Assembly: GCF_051055405.1 (NCBI RefSeq)
Contig: NZ_CP167068.1
Location: 1,178,001-1,242,000 of the forward strand
Direction: 5' to 3'
From: Pseudolachnospira sp051055405
Lineage (GTDB): Bacteria > Bacillota > Clostridia > Lachnospirales > Lachnospiraceae
DNA length: 64,000 bases
In this document: one piece after another, positions 8,716 to 17,253 of the stretch
How the letters are laid out: each line of letters begins with the position of its first letter
Position numbering within the stretch: position 1 is the first letter of the stretch
Made by a program: the position numbers and the translations under genes
Notes under the pieces: model-generated
Databases searched by the model: none
The model's input: only the letters and a program-made list of their open reading frames with translations
Told to the model about the DNA's origin: nothing

Positions 8716-8724
8716 GAGGATGAC

Positions 8725-8997
8725 ATGAAAAAAACGATTATTACGGTGGTAGGAAAAGACACGGTCGGCATCATTGCCAAGGTGTGCACGTATCTGGCGG
8801 AGAATCAAGTAAATATTCTGGATATCTCCCAAACCATCATCCAGGGCTTTTTTAACATGATGATGATTGTGGACGCCAATGAATCGTCGAAGACGATCGG
8901 GGAACTGGCGGAGGAGCTGGAAACGCTGGGAGAGACCATCGGCGTGCGGATTCGCTGCCAGAGCGAAGAGATTTTTGAAAAGATGCACCGCATCTAA
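8725..8997 (+). CDS. ACT domain protein (UPF0237 type)
   Basis: A 90-residue single ACT domain: TVVGKDTVGIIAKVCTYLAE at the N-terminus with the glycine turn used for small-ligand binding, then NILDISQTI and a C-terminal strand. Such proteins are presumed amino-acid sensors. It sits 14 nt upstream of the DUF711 gene, a pairing that is widely conserved in Firmicutes and implies a shared job. No enzymatic role is claimed. Confidence 0.88.
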   Translation: MKKTIITVVGKDTVGIIAKVCTYLAENQVNILDISQTIIQGFFNMMMIVDANESSKTIGELAEELETLGETIGVRIRCQSEEIFEKMHRI

Positions 8998-9011
8998 GCA
9001 GGAGGCAAGGC

Positions 9012-10376
9012 ATGATTAATATTTGGGAAGTCAATGAAACCAATCAGATGATCGAACAGGAAAAGCTGGACGTCCGGACGATCACCATGGGAATCAGCTT
9101 GCTGGACTGCTGCGACGGCGATCTGAAAGCGCTGAATGAAAAGATTTATGAGAAGATTACACGGCTGGCAAAAAATCTAGTCTCCGTGGGCCGAGATATT
9201 GAACGGGAATATGGGATTCCGATTGTGAATAAGCGGATTTCGGTCACGCCGATTTCACTGGTAGGCGGCTCTGCCTGTCGTACGCCGGAGGATTTTGTCA
9301 CCATTGCGGAAACTCTGGACCGGGCGGCAAAGACCGTCGGCGTGAACTTCCTCGGCGGTTATTCCGCGCTGGTATCAAAGGGAATGACGGCTGCGGATCG
9401 AAATTTGATTTTGTCCATCCCCAAGGCGTTGGCCGCTACGGAGCGGGTGTGCAGTTCCGTAAACGTTGGTTCCACCAAGACGGGACTGGATATGGATGCC
9501 ATTCAGCTGATGGGAGAAATGATTTTGCAGACGGCAAAAGAGACGGCGGATCAGGACTCTCTTGGCTGCGCAAAGCTGGTGGTATTCTGCAATGCGCCGG
9601 ATGACAACCCGTTTATGGCGGGCGCTTTCCACGGCGTGACGGAGGGCGACGCGATCATCAACGTCGGCGTCAGCGGGCCGGGTGTGGTGAAGCGTGCGCT
9701 GGAAAAGGTGCGGGGAGAAAATTTCGAGGTGCTCTGCGAAACCGTAAAGCGCACGGCCTTTAAGGTGACCCGTGTCGGTCAGCTGGTTGCCCAGGAAGCA
9801 TCGGCCCGTCTCGGCGTACCCTTTGGCATTTTGGATCTTTCTTTGGCTCCGACTCCGGCAGTCGGCGACAGCGTGGCGGAGATTTTGGAAGAGATGGGAC
9901 TGGAATCCGTCGGAGCGCCTGGAACGACGGCTGCCCTGGCCCTTCTGAACGATCAAGTGAAAAAAGGCGGTGTGATGGCGTCCTCCTATGTGGGCGGCTT
10001 AAGCGGCGCTTTTATCCCGGTCAGCGAGGATCAAGGCATGATCGACGCGGTAAATCGCGGCGCCCTGACGTTGGAAAAATTGGAAGCGATGACTTGCGTT
10101 TGTTCTGTGGGGCTTGATATGATCGCCATTCCCGGCGATACGTCGGCGTCGACCATCTCCGGCCTGATTGCCGATGAGGCGGCGATCGGAATGGTTAATC
10201 AAAAGACCACGGCGGTACGCGTGATCCCGGTAATCGGGAAAGGGGTCGGCGAGGTGGTGGAGTTCGGCGGCCTTCTGGGATATGCTCCGATTATGCGCGT
10301 CAACCCGTACTCCTGCGAGAAATTTGTCAACCGCGGCGGAAGAATTCCGGCTCCGATTCATAGTTTTAAAAATTAA
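9012..10376 (+). CDS. DUF711 (UPF0210, PFL-like) protein
   Basis: A 454-residue protein of the UPF0210 family, full length compared with relatives. Family features include RTITMGISLLDC near the start, glycine-rich segments such as NFLGGYSALV and INVGVSGPGV, and the C-terminal AIPGDTSASTISG stretch. The fold is related to glycyl-radical enzymes but no radical glycine motif is present, and the biochemical function is not established. GGAGG precedes the ATG. It is cotranscribed with the ACT protein. Confidence 0.92.
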   Translation: MINIWEVNETNQMIEQEKLDVRTITMGISLLDCCDGDLKALNEKIYEKITRLAKNLVSVGRDIEREYGIPIVNKRISVTPISLVGGSACRTPEDFVTIAETLDRAAKTVGVNFLGGYSALVSKGMTAADRNLILSIPKALAATERVCSSVNVGSTKTGLDMDAIQLMGEMILQTAKETADQDSLGCAKLVVFCNAPDDNPFMAGAFHGVTEGDAIINVGVSGPGVVKRALEKVRGENFEVLCETVKRTAFKVTRVGQLVAQEASARLGVPFGILDLSLAPTPAVGDSVAEILEEMGLESVGAPGTTAALALLNDQVKKGGVMASSYVGGLSGAFIPVSEDQGMIDAVNRGALTLEKLEAMTCVCSVGLDMIAIPGDTSASTISGLIADEAAIGMVNQKTTAVRVIPVIGKGVGEVVEFGGLLGYAPIMRVNPYSCEKFVNRGGRIPAPIHSFKN

Positions 10377-10483
10377 AAAAATAGTGCTGTCTTTTGGCAG
10401 CGGAAGAACTGAAACGGTCGGGTATAAATTCCTTTTCTTTGGTGAAGAATAAACGTGAGAGAAAAGAAAAGGAGGAATATCCC

Positions 10484-10801
10484 ATGCCAGTTTTAGATTG
10501 TAGTGTAAATACCTGTGTTCATTATGCAGATAATTGCTGCTGCCGGAGAGAGATCTTGGTGGAAGGGACTCATGCCCATACGGACAATGAAACCTGCTGC
10601 GGCAATTTCGATGAGAGACGGGAAGGCTGCTGTGAAAATTCCGTAAGGGAAGCAAACACGCAGCTGTCCGTTGGCTGTGAAGCGATCAACTGCGTGTTTA
10701 ACGCAGACCGCAAATGCAGCGCAGAGCATATCGGTATTGCCGGCCCTAACGCAAAGATGGCGGATCAGACCATGTGCGCTAGTTTCCAGGCTCGCGGCTA
10801 A
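10484..10801 (+). CDS. DUF1540 cysteine-rich protein
   Basis: A 105-residue protein with two DUF1540 units. Each has a C-V--C-H/FxAD--C-C/A--I pattern followed by a C--F element, so the cysteines are spaced for metal binding or a redox cluster. The ATG at 10484 follows AAAGGAGG. The role of DUF1540 proteins in clostridia is not known; some relatives are linked to sporulation. It stands alone between the DUF711 gene and infC. Confidence 0.88.
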   Translation: MPVLDCSVNTCVHYADNCCCRREILVEGTHAHTDNETCCGNFDERREGCCENSVREANTQLSVGCEAINCVFNADRKCSAEHIGIAGPNAKMADQTMCASFQARG

Positions 10802-10987
10802 GGAAAAAGAACAGGGGCTGTTGCGAAAGTAGAGGAATCATCACTACCGGAGCAGCAGCTCCATTTCTATGCCCCAAAACTGAAAGGCAGGCTCCGAAGA
10901 ATCTGCCATCCGTGGTGTAATAAGTTATGAGGTGTGCATGCTCTTAGCTATGGAGGATTGTAGGAATGAGATTACCATGAAAAGTGC
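10802..10987. other. Gap with no gene
   Basis: No open frame with coding character is present. The stretch starts with a G-rich segment (GGGGCTGTTGCGAAA, near 10814) that recalls an insertion-sequence end, but no partner end or transposase remnant is visible. Confidence 0.4.
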
Positions 10988-11016
10988 TTGACAAATAAGA
11001 GAAACGATGGTAACAT
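10988..11016 (+). promoter_or_regulatory. Promoter of infC-rpmI-rplT
   Basis: TTGACA (10988-10993), exactly 17 bases, then TAACAT (11011-11016). It lies about 220 bases upstream of infC, leaving room for a long regulatory leader. Confidence 0.8.
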
Positions 11017-11022
11017 CTATAT

Positions 11023-11147
11023 GTTGTAAATTTATGAAAAAGCAGAGTATCCACTCTCACCTTAGCACATGTTGTGACTTGGGTTCTGACGATCTTACTT
11101 TTTATGGGTAAGGATAGGTGGGTAGTCTAGCTATTCACCTTTTTTTG
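11023..11147 (+). promoter_or_regulatory. Structured infC leader ending in an attenuator (L20-leader type)
   Basis: The leader contains a GAGTATCCACTCTCACC segment resembling Firmicute infC / L20 leaders, and ends in a hairpin (11116-11140, AGGTG..TAG with CTA..CACCT) followed by seven T residues. This is the layout expected for transcription attenuation controlled by ribosomal protein L20 binding to its own leader. The assignment to the L20-leader family is by pattern, not by a covariance search. Confidence 0.65.
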
Positions 11148-11236
11148 TGGCTGAAATACGGTTTTGCTTGGACTGTGTTTCGTTAGCCGCTGCTGTCAGG
11201 CAATCGCAGGAACATTATTTTAGGAGGTATACGGCA

Positions 11237-11743
11237 ATTAGCGATCTATTGATTAACGGGAAAATCGGTGACAGAGAGATTCGTCTGATCGGAAGTCAGG
11301 GACAACAGGTTGGTGTGATGAATTCCAGAGAAGCTCTACGGATGGCCAGAGAAGAGGAATTAGATCTGGTAATGGTTGCTCCGACTGCGAATCCGCCGGT
11401 TTGCAAGATTATCGATTATGGAAAGTACCGGTATGAGCTGGCCCGCAAGGAAAAAGAAGCCAAGAAAAAGCAAAAGATCATTGAAACCAAGGAAGTTCGT
11501 CTGACTCCGAATATCGAGGAGAACGATCTGAATACCAAGGTTAAGGCGGCCAGGAAGTTTTTGGAAAAGGGCGACAAAGTGAAGGTTAGCCTCCGTTTCC
11601 GCGGTCGTGAGATGAGCCATATGAATCAGAGCAGGCACATCCTGGATGATTTTGCGGAAAAAGTGGCGGATATCGCGACTGTCGACAAAGCGCCTAAGGT
11701 GGAAGGCAGAAGCCTAGTTATGTTCTTAAGCGAAAAACGCTAA
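11237..11743 (+). CDS. infC: Translation initiation factor IF-3
   Basis: Binds the 30S subunit and checks start-codon pairing. The frame is open further upstream, but the conserved N-terminus ISDLLINGKIGDREIRLIG begins at an ATT codon at 11237, preceded by AGGAGG at 11222-11227. ATT or other rare starts on infC are known in bacteria and allow IF-3 to repress its own translation. The protein is then 168 residues, the usual size, with the N-domain, a lysine-rich linker (KEKEAKKKQK) and the C-domain ending VMFLSEK-like. Confidence 0.95.
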   Translation: MSDLLINGKIGDREIRLIGSQGQQVGVMNSREALRMAREEELDLVMVAPTANPPVCKIIDYGKYRYELARKEKEAKKKQKIIETKEVRLTPNIEENDLNTKVKAARKFLEKGDKVKVSLRFRGREMSHMNQSRHILDDFAEKVADIATVDKAPKVEGRSLVMFLSEKR

Positions 11744-11771
11744 GCAATACAATCTGAAGGAGGACATAGAA

Positions 11772-11966
11772 ATGCTGAAATTAAAGACGAAAAGAGCCGC
11801 TGCAAAGCGTTTCAAAAAGACCGGAACCGGTCAGCTGAAGAGAATGAAAGCCTACAAGAGCCACATTCTGACGAAGAAGTCTCAGAAGAGAAAAAGAAAT
11901 CTTCGGAAAGCAGCCATGACCGATGCGACCAACGCAAAGGTTATGAAGAAGATTCTGCCCTACTAA
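11772..11966 (+). CDS. rpmI: 50S ribosomal protein L35
   Basis: A 64-residue, highly basic protein with the typical LKTKRAAAKRFKKTGTG start and KSHILTKKS segment. GGAGG precedes the ATG. It sits between infC and rplT as in most bacteria. Confidence 0.98.
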   Translation: MLKLKTKRAAAKRFKKTGTGQLKRMKAYKSHILTKKSQKRKRNLRKAAMTDATNAKVMKKILPY

Positions 11967-11988
11967 TAGTTGAAAGGAGATTACCGAA

Positions 11989-12345
11989 ATGGCAAGAGTA
12001 AAAGGTGGCTTAGGCGCCAAGAAGAGACATAATCGTGTATTAAAGCTGGCAAAGGGATATCGTGGAGCACGCTCCAAACAGTATAGAGTAGCAAAGCAGT
12101 CTGTCATGAGAGCTCTGACAAGCTCCTATGCAGGCCGGAAACAGAGAAAGAGACAGTTCCGCCGTCTGTGGATTGCCCGTATCAACGCTGCCGCCAGAAT
12201 GAACGGCCTGTCCTACAGCCGTTTCATGTTTGGTCTGAAGCAGGCCGGCGTGGAGATGAACCGCAAAATCCTGGCCGATATGGCAGTGAACGATGCGGAA
12301 GGCTTTGCAAAGTTGGCCGCTTTGGCGAAAGAGAAAATTGCGTAA
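11989..12345 (+). CDS. rplT: 50S ribosomal protein L20
   Basis: A 118-residue basic protein (ARVKGG start, HNRVLKLAKGYRGARSKQYR, then RRLWIARINAAAR). L20 is needed for early 50S assembly and in Firmicutes represses its own operon by binding the leader upstream of infC, which fits the structured leader seen here. Confidence 0.98.
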   Translation: MARVKGGLGAKKRHNRVLKLAKGYRGARSKQYRVAKQSVMRALTSSYAGRKQRKRQFRRLWIARINAAARMNGLSYSRFMFGLKQAGVEMNRKILADMAVNDAEGFAKLAALAKEKIA

Positions 12346-12406
12346 ATGAGAATAGACGCCTCTGAAAAAGACGGTGGATCGCGGTCGCTATTTTGATTGC
12401 AAGTAT

Positions 12407-12458
12407 AAAAAAGCCAAGAACCATATATTTTTGAAAATATGTGGTTCTTGGCTTTTTT
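12407..12458. terminator. Bidirectional terminator of rplT and the LysR gene
   Basis: A long near-perfect hairpin (12412-12453) starting AGCCAAGAACC, with an A-run on the left and a T-run on the right, so it can end transcription from both converging genes. Confidence 0.9.
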
Positions 12459-12513
12459 ATTCTATTTTGAAAAAGAATAGAGATCTAGATGGTGTAGAAG
12501 AAGCGTAAAAATA

Positions 12514-13416
12514 TTAAAGCGTCTTCACCGCGGAGATAGCATAATGCTTCTGCACATAGGAAAAAAAAGCTTCGCAGCTTTTTGTCTTCGGCGCGTTCAG
12601 GCGGCGGAAAAAGTAAAGGACGTTTAGCACGTCCGGCGTGTGGATTTTTAGAACTCTTAGCTCGGAAAAGCTCTCCAGTTGCGGATAGTAGGAGGAAAGT
12701 CCAATGCCTAATCCCGCTTCTACCATAGTGGCCAGCGCAAGGGAGGATTTGACGCGGCAAGTATTCGTATCCGGATTAAAACCGACCATTTTGTAGATCG
12801 CATTGATTCGTTTGACGGTGATCGAGGTATCGGAGCGGGAAATTACAGTCTGAGACCAATCGACATCGTAAAGATTAATACTGCCTTGGTTGGCTAATGG
12901 ATGCGTTTTCGGCACTAAGAGAACCAGAGGGAAATCGGAAATCTCAAAATATTCAATTCCTTCGATATTTGGAAAACTCGCGCTAATGCCGAAGTCAAAA
13001 TTTCCTAGGCGCATTTGTTCATATAAGCCTTGACCAATATTTTGCGTTAACTGCAAGTCCATATTTTGATGAATTTCTTCGCTTTTAAAAGCTTTTACAA
13101 TCGTGGTAGTCAAAAAAGTTTTTTCTGTGATGATTCGTATATAGGAATCGCTTAATTCAGTAAAGGATTTGACGGCAAATTTCCCCTTTTCCAATTCTTC
13201 TAAAGCGCGATTGACATAAGTTAAAAAAACCTCGCCGACGTCGGTAAGCTGAGAAGAACGACTGGTGCGTTCCACCAGCTTGACGCCCAGTTCTTTCTCC
13301 AGGGCGGTGATTGCATAGCTGAGACAAGGCTGAGTAATATAAAGCTCGGAAGCAGATTTTGCAAAATGCTGAAGCTTCGCCAGAGTTTGAAAATAGTATA
13401 GATGCTGTAAATTCAT
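12514..13416 (-). CDS. LysR-family transcription regulator
   Basis: A 300-residue LysR-type regulator. Residues 1-60 form the winged helix-turn-helix (MNLQHLYYFQTLA, then SASELYITQPCLSYAITALEKELG and ERTSR), and the rest is the periplasmic-binding-protein-like effector domain. The start at 13416 is chosen because it gives the family N-terminus; an ATG two codons upstream is possible. It is divergent from the HD / tricarboxylate-transporter operon and is the likely regulator of that operon, with the tricarboxylate or a derivative as candidate co-inducer (inference). Confidence 0.92.
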   Translation of the reverse strand: MNLQHLYYFQTLAKLQHFAKSASELYITQPCLSYAITALEKELGVKLVERTSRSSQLTDVGEVFLTYVNRALEELEKGKFAVKSFTELSDSYIRIITEKTFLTTTIVKAFKSEEIHQNMDLQLTQNIGQGLYEQMRLGNFDFGISASFPNIEGIEYFEISDFPLVLLVPKTHPLANQGSINLYDVDWSQTVISRSDTSITVKRINAIYKMVGFNPDTNTCRVKSSLALATMVEAGLGIGLSSYYPQLESFSELRVLKIHTPDVLNVLYFFRRLNAPKTKSCEAFFSYVQKHYAISAVKTL

Positions 13417-13529
13417 GTACATCCTGCCCTTTCCTTTTTTCTCATTATAGCATGCGTGTCCTAAAAAAACAGATAAATATTTTTTTGATGGAGGCGGAAT
13501 GAAAAAAATTTATTGATTGGATTTTTTTA

Positions 13530-13551
13530 TCTTTATCCGCTAGAGTAAAGA
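13530..13551. promoter_or_regulatory. Possible LysR-type operator
   Basis: A short dyad, TCTTTA and TAAAGA separated by 10 bases, lies in the divergent intergenic region between the LysR gene and its presumed target operon. This resembles the T-N11-A boxes used by LysR proteins. Confidence 0.45.
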
Positions 13552-13593
13552 CAGATCGTAAATCACATAAGGGCCCAGTGGAAAGGAAAAGAA

Positions 13594-14163
13594 ATGAAAA
13601 CAGATTTCTCAAGAGATGAATTGGTGGCACTGATTCCCCAGATTGAACAGATTGAGGACGCAGCACTACGGGATAAGGTGGTCAAAGCTTGGGAACTGGC
13701 CTACCAGTATGGTAATTTTGAAAATTTAAAGACGGCCAGATTTAATCCATTTTGCGACTATGTAACCTTATGCCAACACACGAGATCCGTGACGGAGGGA
13801 AGCATTTGTCTGGCAAAGATTTTGCAGAAGGAATATCAATATGATATTGATATGGACGCTGTGATCAGTATTGCGGCGCTGCATGATATTTCCAAATTGT
13901 TGGAGAACACACCGAAAGAAGATGGCGGAATTCAGAAAACAGAGGTGGGACGCAGTTATCAGCATGGATTTTTCAGCGCCTACTACAGTCTGCAGGCAGG
14001 GCTTCCTCATAAGATATCGGCGGCAATTCTGGCGCATACCCATCAGACAAAAACGCTGCCGACTTCGTTAGAGGGAATACTTGTAACCTATGCAGATTTG
14101 AGTGATGCGGACGCGCACCGCTTCTATATGGGAAAAACTTTGCACGTCTCTGACTTGCATTAA
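13594..14163 (+). CDS. HD-domain phosphohydrolase-like protein
   Basis: A 189-residue protein with the HD-domain metal ligands in order: H in QHTRSV near residue 64, HD in AALHDISK near 95, H in HTHQ near 151, and D in YADLSDAD near 170. HD proteins bind two metals and hydrolyse phosphate esters or nucleotides. It is the first gene of the operon with the tricarboxylate transporter and starts after AGGAAAAG. The substrate is unknown; a role in sensing or processing a catabolic intermediate is only a guess. Confidence 0.8.
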   Translation: MKTDFSRDELVALIPQIEQIEDAALRDKVVKAWELAYQYGNFENLKTARFNPFCDYVTLCQHTRSVTEGSICLAKILQKEYQYDIDMDAVISIAALHDISKLLENTPKEDGGIQKTEVGRSYQHGFFSAYYSLQAGLPHKISAAILAHTHQTKTLPTSLEGILVTYADLSDADAHRFYMGKTLHVSDLH

Positions 14164-14198
14164 GTCAACAAAAATAAACCATCAGAAGGAGAATAAGT

Positions 14199-15263
14199 AT
14201 GAAAAAGACAATAGCAATGTTCCTGGCTCTGGCAATGACGGCGGCGGTATCCCTGACCGGATGTAGCTCAGAATCCAGCAAGACGACAACCGCGCCGGCC
14301 AGTACGGCGGCAGTCGAAACAGCGGCAGCAGAGAATAGCACAGCGGGAGAGACAACCGCGAACGCAGAGGACATCTATGCGAGCGATAAGACGGTGACCA
14401 TTATTACGGATGCGGATCCGGGCAATAACTCCGATATCTTGACACGCAAATGGGCGGAGCTTTTCACTAAATATAGCGGCTGTAAAACAATGGTAGTGAA
14501 TGAGACTGCTTCTTCCGGCATCATGGCGATGAATATGCTGCTGAAAGAGGATGCCGACGGATTTACTTTGCTCCAGCAGTCCCAATCGTTGCCTTTGACA
14601 GTGGCCGCCGGTACAGCTCCTTTTGCAGGCGATTCGGTATCCCCTCTCTTTGGCCTGACCAATGACTCCATGTGGATTACCGTAGCTGCTGACAGTCAGT
14701 ATCAGAGCATCGAAGATTTGATCAAGGCATGTCAGGAAAATCCTGGAAAGGTGAATGGAGCCGGAAATAAGACAAAGGGAATTGTCCATTACTGGGCATG
14801 CTTGCTGATGCAGGATATGGAGATTGATTTCAATTTTATTCCTTATGATACCGGAAATGAACAGATCACAGCAGTTTTAGCCGGCGACGCTGATTTCATG
14901 CTGCTGAGCAACAATCGTTCCAGTACAGAAGTGCAAGGCGGTTCGATGCGTTGTCTGGCCCTGACCGGCGACAAGCATTACGATGTCACTCCGGACACTC
15001 CTACGCTGGGAGAACTGGGATATGAGAATGCTAATTCAGTAACGGTATGGCGCGGCATGTTCTGTAAGAGCGGCACCGACGAAGCTGTTATGGATCGCTT
15101 GGAGGAGATCAACGCTCAGATCGTCGCTGATCCGGCCTGGGAGGAGTGCGTGACTGGCATGGGCATGTCTGTGAGCAATAAAAATCGTGAAGAATTTACT
15201 CAGGCATACAATGATGTCATCGAGTGGGGAAAGAATGCTTTTGAGTGGTATGACAATAAGTAA
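14199..15263 (+). CDS. tctC: Tripartite tricarboxylate transporter substrate-binding lipoprotein
   Basis: A 354-residue Bug/TctC-family receptor. The N-terminus is a lipoprotein signal peptide with lipobox LTGC (cysteine near residue 22), followed by a Ser/Thr/Ala-rich linker to residue ~65. The mature domain has the family segments VTIITDADPGNNSDILTR, GKVNGAGNKTKG and TPDTPTLGELGYEN. It would capture a carboxylate outside the membrane and hand it to the TctAB membrane pair encoded next. The ligand cannot be read from sequence. Confidence 0.92.
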   Translation: MKKTIAMFLALAMTAAVSLTGCSSESSKTTTAPASTAAVETAAAENSTAGETTANAEDIYASDKTVTIITDADPGNNSDILTRKWAELFTKYSGCKTMVVNETASSGIMAMNMLLKEDADGFTLLQQSQSLPLTVAAGTAPFAGDSVSPLFGLTNDSMWITVAADSQYQSIEDLIKACQENPGKVNGAGNKTKGIVHYWACLLMQDMEIDFNFIPYDTGNEQITAVLAGDADFMLLSNNRSSTEVQGGSMRCLALTGDKHYDVTPDTPTLGELGYENANSVTVWRGMFCKSGTDEAVMDRLEEINAQIVADPAWEECVTGMGMSVSNKNREEFTQAYNDVIEWGKNAFEWYDNK

Positions 15264-15283
15264 CCGCAAAGGAGAACATCTAT

Positions 15284-15748
15284 ATGGAAATCAGTAAAAG
15301 AAAACTGTCATTGGCGGTGGACGGGATACTGATCGTATTATCGGTAGGATATTTTGTCCTTTCCTTCTTTATTGAGGAGGGCGCGAACTTTAGCCTTTCT
15401 TCCTCTTTTTACCCGCGCCTTCTAGCGATATTGATTTTCGTATTGAGCCTGATTTCCCTTTATGCGGACACGCTGGGCTCCCGGAAGACGGAGACTGGAA
15501 CGGTAAAAGTGGGAAATCCGGGGAAACAGGGAGGAATCCTTCTAACCACGATTCTATTTGTATTGGCGTGGCAGATGCTGGGCGTCTTTTATCCAATGGT
15601 TTTTGTGACGACAGGAGTTCTAGTTTGGCTCTACAATCAGGAACCAAAAAGCATGAAAAAGTTAATAAAAACCCTATTGGTAGCCGCCGCGTTTACCCTA
15701 TTTGTGATATTATTGTTCGGCATTGGGCTGAAAATCGAGTTCACTTAA
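15284..15748 (+). CDS. tctB: Tripartite tricarboxylate transporter small membrane subunit
   Basis: A 154-residue protein with four hydrophobic segments, the size and topology of TctB. It lies between the receptor and the large permease subunit, the standard order for this transporter type. An AAAGGAG site precedes the ATG. Confidence 0.9.
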   Translation: MEISKRKLSLAVDGILIVLSVGYFVLSFFIEEGANFSLSSSFYPRLLAILIFVLSLISLYADTLGSRKTETGTVKVGNPGKQGGILLTTILFVLAWQMLGVFYPMVFVTTGVLVWLYNQEPKSMKKLIKTLLVAAAFTLFVILLFGIGLKIEFT

Positions 15749-15764
15749 GAAAAGGAGAGGCGAC

Positions 15765-17249
15765 GTGGGTGTATTAACGGATTTTGATTTTTCCTTACTA
15801 TTTAACATGACGAACCTTTTCGCCATCGTTTTTGGTACGGCTTATGGGATGCTGATCGGCGCCCTTCCTGGTTTGGGAGCGTCGGTGGGCGTGACCATGC
15901 TATTTCCTCTGATTTACCAGATGGACGCGATTCCAGCGTTGATTATGATGATGTCCTTATATCAAGGAGCCAGCTACGGCGGATCGATTTCGGCGGTGAC
16001 GCTAGGAATCCCTGGTCAGGCCGGAGCAATTTCTACGGTGCTGGATGGAAATGCTATGGCCAGAAATGGTGAGCCTGGACGGGCGCTTGGAATTTCCTTA
16101 TTTGCCTCCACTGTCGGCGGCATTTTAGGAGTGCTGGTATTGATGTTTGCTACAGGGCCTTTGGCTGGATTAGCGACGAAACTGACGGATCCGGAGCTTT
16201 TTCTGGTGGCCACCTTTGGTATGCTGACGCTGATGGCAACGGGCGACAATTTTTTAAAGACGGGAATTATGCTGCTGTTGGGATTGATGACAGCTACCGT
16301 GGGTTTGGATATTTTTTCTGGGAATCCACGCTTCACCATGGGAAGTATCATTTTATATGATGGATTTAAATTGGTGCCGATCATCACAGGAATGTTTGCC
16401 ATTGCGGAGATTTTTAATATGTCGATGGGAAACACCTCAGCCAGCTATGTGGCGGACGCAAAGAAATGTAATTGCAGATTTGAAAAGAAGGACGTAAAAA
16501 TGTGTCTGCCAACGGTAATTAAATCGGGAATCATCGGAGTGGTCTGCGGAATCATACCGGGACTTGGATGCGAATCCGGCTCCTTCCTTGCCTATACGGA
16601 AGCAAAGCGAGTAGCGAAGAATCCCGATGAATTCGGGGAAGGAAGCCCTCTTGGAATCGCTGCGCCGGAATCCGGAAATAACGGCGCGGTGGCAGGCGCA
16701 CTAGTGCCGTGGCTTGCAATCGGTCTGCCAGGCTCTGGTTTCGTGGCGGTGATTTCCGGTGTACTGGTGGTAAAAGGAATTACTCCCGGCCCTACTTTGA
16801 TGAGCACCAATACGGACTTTGTCTATACGTTAATGTGGGGACTTCTTTTGGCGACGATTTTTATGTTTGTTTTGGGCTTTTTTGCAACTAGCATCTTTGC
16901 CCGCCTGTTGGTTATTCCAAATTATATTCTGGCGCCCTTGATTTTGATGTGCGCATTGATCGGCGCTTATTGCTGCCGCAATCAATTTTTTGATATTTGG
17001 GTAGCAATCGTTTGCGGTGTGATTGGCTTTTTCGCGAAAAAGCTGCATTATCCGGTCGGAGCTTTCGCATTGGCTTTGGTATTGGCAGGGCTGTTTGAGA
17101 TGGATTTTCGCCGGTCGCTGCTGATTTCACAGGGAAATCTTTCCATCTTTGTATCCCGTCCGGTTTGCATCGTTCTATGGATTTTGATTGCTTTTGTATT
17201 ATTTAGCGTAGTTAAAAAGAAAAAGAAGCCGAAAAAGGAGAGAAGGTAA
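15765..17249 (+). CDS. tctA: Tripartite tricarboxylate transporter large permease subunit
   Basis: A 494-residue polytopic protein of the TctA family, with the glycine/proline-rich segments typical of the permease: GALPGLGASVGVTMLFPL near residue 30, SYGGSISAVTLGIPGQ near 75, CGIIPGLGCESGSFLAY near 265, and AAPESGNNGAVAGALVPWLAIGLPG (in part) near 305. It works with TctB and the binding lipoprotein as an ion-driven uptake system. The gene starts with GTG 16 nt after tctB. Confidence 0.95.
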   Translation: MGVLTDFDFSLLFNMTNLFAIVFGTAYGMLIGALPGLGASVGVTMLFPLIYQMDAIPALIMMMSLYQGASYGGSISAVTLGIPGQAGAISTVLDGNAMARNGEPGRALGISLFASTVGGILGVLVLMFATGPLAGLATKLTDPELFLVATFGMLTLMATGDNFLKTGIMLLLGLMTATVGLDIFSGNPRFTMGSIILYDGFKLVPIITGMFAIAEIFNMSMGNTSASYVADAKKCNCRFEKKDVKMCLPTVIKSGIIGVVCGIIPGLGCESGSFLAYTEAKRVAKNPDEFGEGSPLGIAAPESGNNGAVAGALVPWLAIGLPGSGFVAVISGVLVVKGITPGPTLMSTNTDFVYTLMWGLLLATIFMFVLGFFATSIFARLLVIPNYILAPLILMCALIGAYCCRNQFFDIWVAIVCGVIGFFAKKLHYPVGAFALALVLAGLFEMDFRRSLLISQGNLSIFVSRPVCIVLWILIAFVLFSVVKKKKKPKKERR

Positions 17250-17253
17250 AATC

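Noticed and set aside
10802..10987. Insertion-sequence remnant before infC
   Set aside because: Only a G-rich end-like segment was noticed; no matching opposite end or transposase fragment.
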